Assembly (NCBI GenBank): GCA_019424245.1
Contig: JAHYZV010000006.1
Location: 1-64,000 of the forward strand
Origin: Clostridiales bacterium
GTDB taxonomy: Bacteria > Bacillota > Clostridia > Lachnospirales > Lachnospiraceae
Direction of reading: 5' to 3'
DNA length: 64,000 bases
Of the stretch, positions 62,353-64,000 are shown piece by piece. The position numbers and the translations under genes are program-made. Numbering within the stretch: the first letter of the stretch is position 1; each line of letters begins with the position of its first letter. Under the pieces are notes generated by a model, which saw only the letters and a program-made list of their open reading frames with translations, was not told where the DNA came from and searched no databases.

Positions 62353-62733
62353 CTATTTCTCCTCATACAAAGTGCGAACCATATCCACTAAATCATCACA
62401 GGAAAGCCCTGCATTTTTTGCTTCATATATGATTTCCTGAGTTCTCTTTTCTATCATCATAAGCTGCTTTTCTTTCAGATAATCTGTGTTGTATTCACAC
62501 ACATAAAATCCTTTTCCAGCAACTGAGCGGATAAGCCCCTCTTTTTCAAGTTCTTCATAAGCCCTCTTGGTTGTTATCACACTAACCTGCAAGTCTGCTG
62601 CCAATGCCCTTATTGAAGGAAGTGCCTCGCCGGATTTCAGTTCCCCAGTTACTATCGCATTCTTAAGCTGCATTATTATCTGCTCGTATATTGCAAGCGT
62701 TCCCTGTGGCAGGATATTTATATTAATGCTCAT
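62353..62733 (-). CDS. GntR-family (YtrA type) regulator
   Basis: The 126 residues have a winged helix (AIYEQIIMQLKNAIVTGELK, then SVITTKRAYEELEKEGLIRS) and a short tail, as in the YtrA subgroup. YtrA-type repressors control their own ABC transporter operon, often induced by wall-active antibiotics. The start overlaps the preceding permease stop. Confidence 0.88.
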   Translation of the reverse strand: MSININILPQGTLAIYEQIIMQLKNAIVTGELKSGEALPSIRALAADLQVSVITTKRAYEELEKEGLIRSVAGKGFYVCEYNTDYLKEKQLMMIEKRTQEIIYEAKNAGLSCDDLVDMVRTLYEEK

Positions 62734-63383
62734 AAAACCACCTCTTCATAAACTGCCGCTGACTTAAGCTTTCTTTTTACCTGCCTTGCATAACCTATGC
62801 ATACTGGAAACTCTATAAGCACCATTATTGAATATAAAAAACGTTCTTCAATAATCGGCGTAAATGAACTCATTAATATATCAAACTGCCAGCAGTCAGT
62901 AATTGTACATATAATTATAAGTGCCATAACATATGATAACAATCCATCTTTTTTGCCATATGGAAGCAGCGTGCTGATTATAAATGCATTTATAGTAATA
63001 TATATAAATACAGATGCACTGAATCTTACTGCCATCATCATAAATATATTGCCAATCGTCAGTATCAGCATGTGTACTGCCACTCTGAAGATATAAGAGT
63101 TTCTCACCAACTTTTCACGCTCATTGGTTGTAAGCGGGCATACATAATACATTGTTCTTAATTCGGCAGGGTGTGTGAATATTGAAAGACAGCAGATAGC
63201 AAGAGATATAAAATACCCTGAAGCAATTACTAATTGAGCCCATCCGGCTGTTTTAATAATCTGTGCCATAAATATAAGCTGTACCGCTAATAAATTAAAT
63301 ATTGCTGAATTTCCATGTTCATATGATGCCTTGAAATTCTCCCACCGCCATCCATATATATAATCTCTGATTAAGTATTTCAT
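62730..63383 (-). CDS. ABC transporter membrane protein
   Basis: The 217-residue protein has about six helices and no known motif. Overlap of four bases with both neighbours (upstream ATPase stop, downstream GntR start) shows tight coupling. Probably the permease paired with the first ATPase. Confidence 0.7.
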   Translation of the reverse strand: MKYLIRDYIYGWRWENFKASYEHGNSAIFNLLAVQLIFMAQIIKTAGWAQLVIASGYFISLAICCLSIFTHPAELRTMYYVCPLTTNEREKLVRNSYIFRVAVHMLILTIGNIFMMMAVRFSASVFIYITINAFIISTLLPYGKKDGLLSYVMALIIICTITDCWQFDILMSSFTPIIEERFLYSIMVLIEFPVCIGYARQVKRKLKSAAVYEEVVL

Positions 63384-64000
63384 ATTACACTTTCACCCCT
63401 TTTACTGTAATGATACATAAATTCTTCCAGTGTCGGAACTGTTACCGTAAGTGCACCATCATACTTTGAATATCCATGATTGACTACAAGTGCTTTAGTT
63501 CCGTATTTCCTGTCCTCTGCATGTATGATGTCTTCCTGCTTAAGAAGTTTCACTTTATAGCTTTCTCCTGATATTATCCTGTACTTATCCCTGAAGCTTT
63601 CTATATCTCCTGAATATACAAGATCTCCCTTATCAAGATATATAAGATAATCTGCAATCCTGTCTAATTCATCAAGTATATGTGATGCAATAATCACACT
63701 TTTCTTACCGCTTTCCATAAACTGCATAATCACATTCAGGAAATCCTGTTTAAAATCAGGATCAAAATTAGCTGTCGGTTCATCAAGTATCAGATACTTT
63801 GGGTCTGTTGATAATGCAAATGCAAACTGTGCCTTTATCTTCTGTCCCTTCGATAATTTTCCAAACTTTATCTTTCTATCAAGTCCAAACCGTTCAAGAT
63901 ACTCCATGTAGATGCTTTCGTCATATCTGCTGTAAAACCTGCCATAACATCTTCCATTCTCTAAAAGTGAAAGTTCTGTATTCATAAGTTCATTGACTGG
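63380..64000 (-). CDS. ABC transporter ATP-binding protein, cut by the window edge
   Basis: The visible part has the signature LSKGQKIKAQFAFAL, Walker B YLILDEPTANFDPDF and H-loop IIASHILDEL. Walker A is upstream and outside the window: the frame stays open to position 64000 (codons PVNEL precede the first ATG), so the ATG at 63985 is not the real start. First visible gene of the GntR-ABC operon. Confidence 0.9.
   Translation of the reverse strand, partial: PVNELMNTELSLLENGRCYGRFYSRYDESIYMEYLERFGLDRKIKFGKLSKGQKIKAQFAFALSTDPKYLILDEPTANFDPDFKQDFLNVIMQFMESGKKSVIIASHILDELDRIADYLIYLDKGDLVYSGDIESFRDKYRIISGESYKVKLLKQEDIIHAEDRKYGTKALVVNHGYSKYDGALTVTVPTLEEFMYHYSKRGESVI

Overview
The window looks like chromosomal DNA of a low-GC, Gram-positive anaerobe of the Lachnospiraceae. 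The evidence is the low GC (about 37% where I counted single lines), strong GGAGG ribosome-binding sites, LL-diaminopimelate aminotransferase (DapL), the McsA-McsB-ClpC set, and family-typical hypotheticals. A GH105 unsaturated-uronyl hydrolase, a KdgF-like cupin and a UxuB-like fructuronate reductase suggest a pectin user such as Lachnospira. Genus assignment is inference. There is no prophage, CRISPR array or intact insertion sequence. No tRNA or rRNA gene was recognised, although an rRNA-type promoter fires out of the left edge.

Layout. 1-600: leftward rRNA-like promoter with an A/T-rich upstream tract, five small hairpins and a 13-nt degenerate direct repeat. 0.6-9 kb: soluble chemoreceptor-like protein, radA, clpC, mcsB, mcsA (no ctsR) and a lipid flippase. 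9-13.9 kb: surface and envelope genes, a Cys/Gly-rich small protein and small hypotheticals. 13.9-24.6 kb: housekeeping (leuS, tyrA, a uridine-kinase-like enzyme, trmK, rpoD, dnaG, dgt). 24.7-33.5 kb: CorC-type membrane protein, dapL and the pectin/uronate genes. 33.5-38.6 kb: metE with a LysR regulator, and mgtE behind a leader that carries a 30-residue ORF and a terminator. 38.6-40.9 kb: gene debris (Rpn-type nuclease with an in-frame stop, two fragments) and a membrane-bound XRE regulator.

40.9-46 kb is the most interesting block. It is an operon for protein-thiocarboxylate methionine synthesis: metY, small siroheme sulfite reductase, TusA-like protein, thioredoxin-like protein, HcyS-like ubiquitin-fold sulfur carrier, HcyF-like E1 enzyme and HcyD-like JAMM protease. 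An Rrf2 regulator lies upstream, with a candidate operator over the metY promoter. The carrier ends in GGGAY, so it needs trimming before adenylation. metE at 33.5 kb would complete methionine synthesis.

46-64 kb holds a Csp-like subtilase; a higher-GC two-gene unit (a binding lipoprotein fused to a 5'-nucleotidase C-terminal-like domain, translationally linked to a hybrid histidine kinase); an orphan AbiEi-like protein; queH, hisC and an aminotransferase; two envelope glycosyltransferase genes; an array of four small hairpins; and a GntR-controlled ABC transporter operon cut by the right edge.

Three long imperfect palindromes (about 180-245 bp) lie at 17.4, 30.6 and 41.5 kb. Two share an almost identical 33-nt apical segment although their stems are unrelated, which suggests a repeat-element or structured-RNA family. 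The third sits inside the methionine operon.
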